Shown in pieces: positions 19,736-20,914 of a DNA stretch of 20,914 nucleotides. The notes below the pieces were generated by a model. That model did not search any database. It was not told where the DNA came from and saw nothing but the letters and a program-made list of their open reading frames with translations. A program made the translations under genes and the position numbers. The stretch's first letter is position 1. Each line of letters begins with the position of its first letter. The DNA comes from a virus, in the IMG/VR virus record IMGVR_UViG_3300006919_000585, positions 1 through 20,914 of that record; one strand, 5' to 3'.

Positions 19736-20914
19736 TTGTCGAGCGTGGCCGGGGCAACGAAGTTATCGTGCGCTATCGTGATGAGGCAGGTTTGCGCAAA
19801 GAGCAGAAGTTAAGCGCAGAACCGTTCTGCTTCGTGCAGAAAGACGACCTGTTCAAAATCAATCGTGCGTTCACCAAACAAAGCGGAGAATACCGTGGTC
19901 TTTACGGCGAGGAATTGTTGAAGGTTCAATTTTCAAGCACTGAGGATATGCGGGAGGGAATCAAGGGTGTGCGCACATGGGAAGCGAACATCGCACATGA
20001 GAACCGTGTTCTCGTTGAGAACGATTTCACCCTGCCGATGTATGAGCATCGGGTCTGCTATTTTGACATGGAATGGATGATGGAGTCGGGTCAAATCACT
20101 ATCATTGTCGTTCACGATTCGGAGGAAGGGGAATATGTGTTCTTCACCCATCCCGACTATGCGCAGGGGTATTATGACACCATTCAGTGCGCAAATCACC
20201 CCGATGGATTGACGGAGATTCACGCTGGCGAGCGCAAAATGAAGTGCTTCGCAGATGAACGGTCTATGCTTCTCGACTTTGCTCGCCTTCTGCGCAAACG
20301 GGACTATGACATTATCACGGGCTGGAATGTAGTCAATGCCGACATTCAGCAATTGTTCAAGCGATTCAAGGCTAACGACATTCAACCGAACCTGCTCTCT
20401 CCCATGAAGCGCATACGGTATGATTTCAAGGATTGGGGGCAACCCATCGTGGGAACGAATGTCATTGACTTGATGGTGGCTTTCAAGAAGTTATGGACGC
20501 TCAAGAACGGTCAATTGCCTTCGATGGGACTTGGTGCGGTTTCTGCGCACTGCCTCGGAGAAACGAAGGTTGAATTGGCTGACGGACACAACACCTATTT
20601 CAGCGACTTCGGGACATACCTTGACTACGCACGACAGGATGTGCGCCTGTTGCCTCGCCTTGACGATATGGTGGGCGCTCTCAATTATTTCACCGCCGTT
20701 CAGCACATCACGGGATGCGACATACGCACGACTCCGTGGGTTTCAAGACTCTTCCCCATCCTCGCCCTGCGCGACTCCGACTTTAAACGGCGCATACCGT
20801 CCAAACCACAATTTGAGAAGGTGGACTATCCCGGCGCAGACATTCAAACGGCTGATGCTGGTGTTTATCGGAATGTCGCCATCATGGACATCAAAGCCAT
20901 GTATCATAGCAACA
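19732..20914 (+). CDS. Family B DNA polymerase, N-terminal and exonuclease part (partial, 394 codons in window)
   Basis: The replicative polymerase candidate, reading beyond the window. TTG 19732 overlaps the previous stop. 3'-5' exonuclease motifs are in order: Exo I YFDMEW (110-115, D112 and E114), Exo II IITGWNVVNAD (194-204; the usual Phe before the Asp is Ala), Exo III Y299-x3-D303 (YARQD). Polymerase motif A begins at the very end, IMDIKAMYHS (384-393), matching D-x-x-S/A-L/M-Y-P/H-S with Pro replaced by His. The N-terminal domain before Exo I is about 105 residues, short for archaeal PolB. With the clamp, RFC and MCM-like genes this makes an archaeal-type replisome. Confidence 0.95.
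   Translation, partial: MIVERGRGNEVIVRYRDEAGLRKEQKLSAEPFCFVQKDDLFKINRAFTKQSGEYRGLYGEELLKVQFSSTEDMREGIKGVRTWEANIAHENRVLVENDFTLPMYEHRVCYFDMEWMMESGQITIIVVHDSEEGEYVFFTHPDYAQGYYDTIQCANHPDGLTEIHAGERKMKCFADERSMLLDFARLLRKRDYDIITGWNVVNADIQQLFKRFKANDIQPNLLSPMKRIRYDFKDWGQPIVGTNVIDLMVAFKKLWTLKNGQLPSMGLGAVSAHCLGETKVELADGHNTYFSDFGTYLDYARQDVRLLPRLDDMVGALNYFTAVQHITGCDIRTTPWVSRLFPILALRDSDFKRRIPSKPQFEKVDYPGADIQTADAGVYRNVAIMDIKAMYHSN

Noticed and set aside
1-20914. CRISPR array, tRNA or insertion sequence
   Set aside because: No regularly spaced repeats, no cloverleaf-like segment with TTCRA-type arm in a free gap, and no transposase motifs or terminal inverted repeats were seen; the gaps are too short for most of these.

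Overview
The window looks like part of an archaeal double-stranded DNA virus, or a virus-like archaeal plasmid. Its replication genes are of archaeal/eukaryotic type: a family B DNA polymerase, a PCNA-like sliding clamp, an RFC small-subunit clamp loader and an MCM-like AAA+ ATPase. They sit among many very small proteins with no known homologue that I recognise. GC content is roughly 54-55%. I read 48 protein genes, all on the + strand, tightly packed: 25 of the 47 junctions are 4-nt stop/start overlaps (ATGA, TTGA or GTGA), and only eight gaps exceed 3 nt. I see no capsid, portal, large terminase or integrase gene, no tRNA, no rRNA and no CRISPR array. The host cannot be fixed from this window; archaea are indicated by the TATA-type promoters, the leaderless starts and the replisome.

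Layout. 1-5166: small Cys-rich proteins, a HEAAH putative metallopeptidase (1374-2588), an Ogr/Delta-like zinc finger (3400-3582) and a phage-type 'CDKH...WTKR' protein with an added zinc ribbon (4385-5032). 5191-7510: a zinc protein, an unrecognised 288-aa protein, the only large non-coding gap (6502-6712, AT-rich) and a possible PAC2-like protein. 7507-12473: the MCM-like ATPase, three small winged-helix candidates (8963, 9199, 12069), a possible TerS-like protein and a run of small unknowns. 12499-13522: seven consecutive mini-genes of 29-70 codons, nearly all zinc ribbons. 13519-20914: a dNMP kinase, RFC small subunit, a possible ssDNA-binding protein, a RecA-fold (Sak4-like) ATPase, the sliding clamp, HTH proteins, a GNAT acetyltransferase, and DNA polymerase B, which runs off the window.

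Expression. Eleven TATA-like elements precede genes at fixed distances. In seven cases the first base of the box lies about 28-31 nt before the ATG, which predicts leaderless mRNAs. In three it lies exactly 44 nt before, leaving a 14-nt leader that holds a Shine-Dalgarno sequence. In six cases the upstream gene's stop codon lies inside or directly abuts the TATA element. Inside operons, starts are coupled to stops, and four junctions share GGAGGCGAGCGAATGA, which makes four unrelated proteins end in EASE.

The most unusual global signal is compositional. Reading every line, I found no AGCT, GATC, GTAC, CTAG or ACGT in 20.9 kb, although each should occur several tens of times. The palindrome TGCGCA is about twenty-fold over-represented. 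This suggests strong selection by host restriction-modification systems, or an unusual host genome signature.
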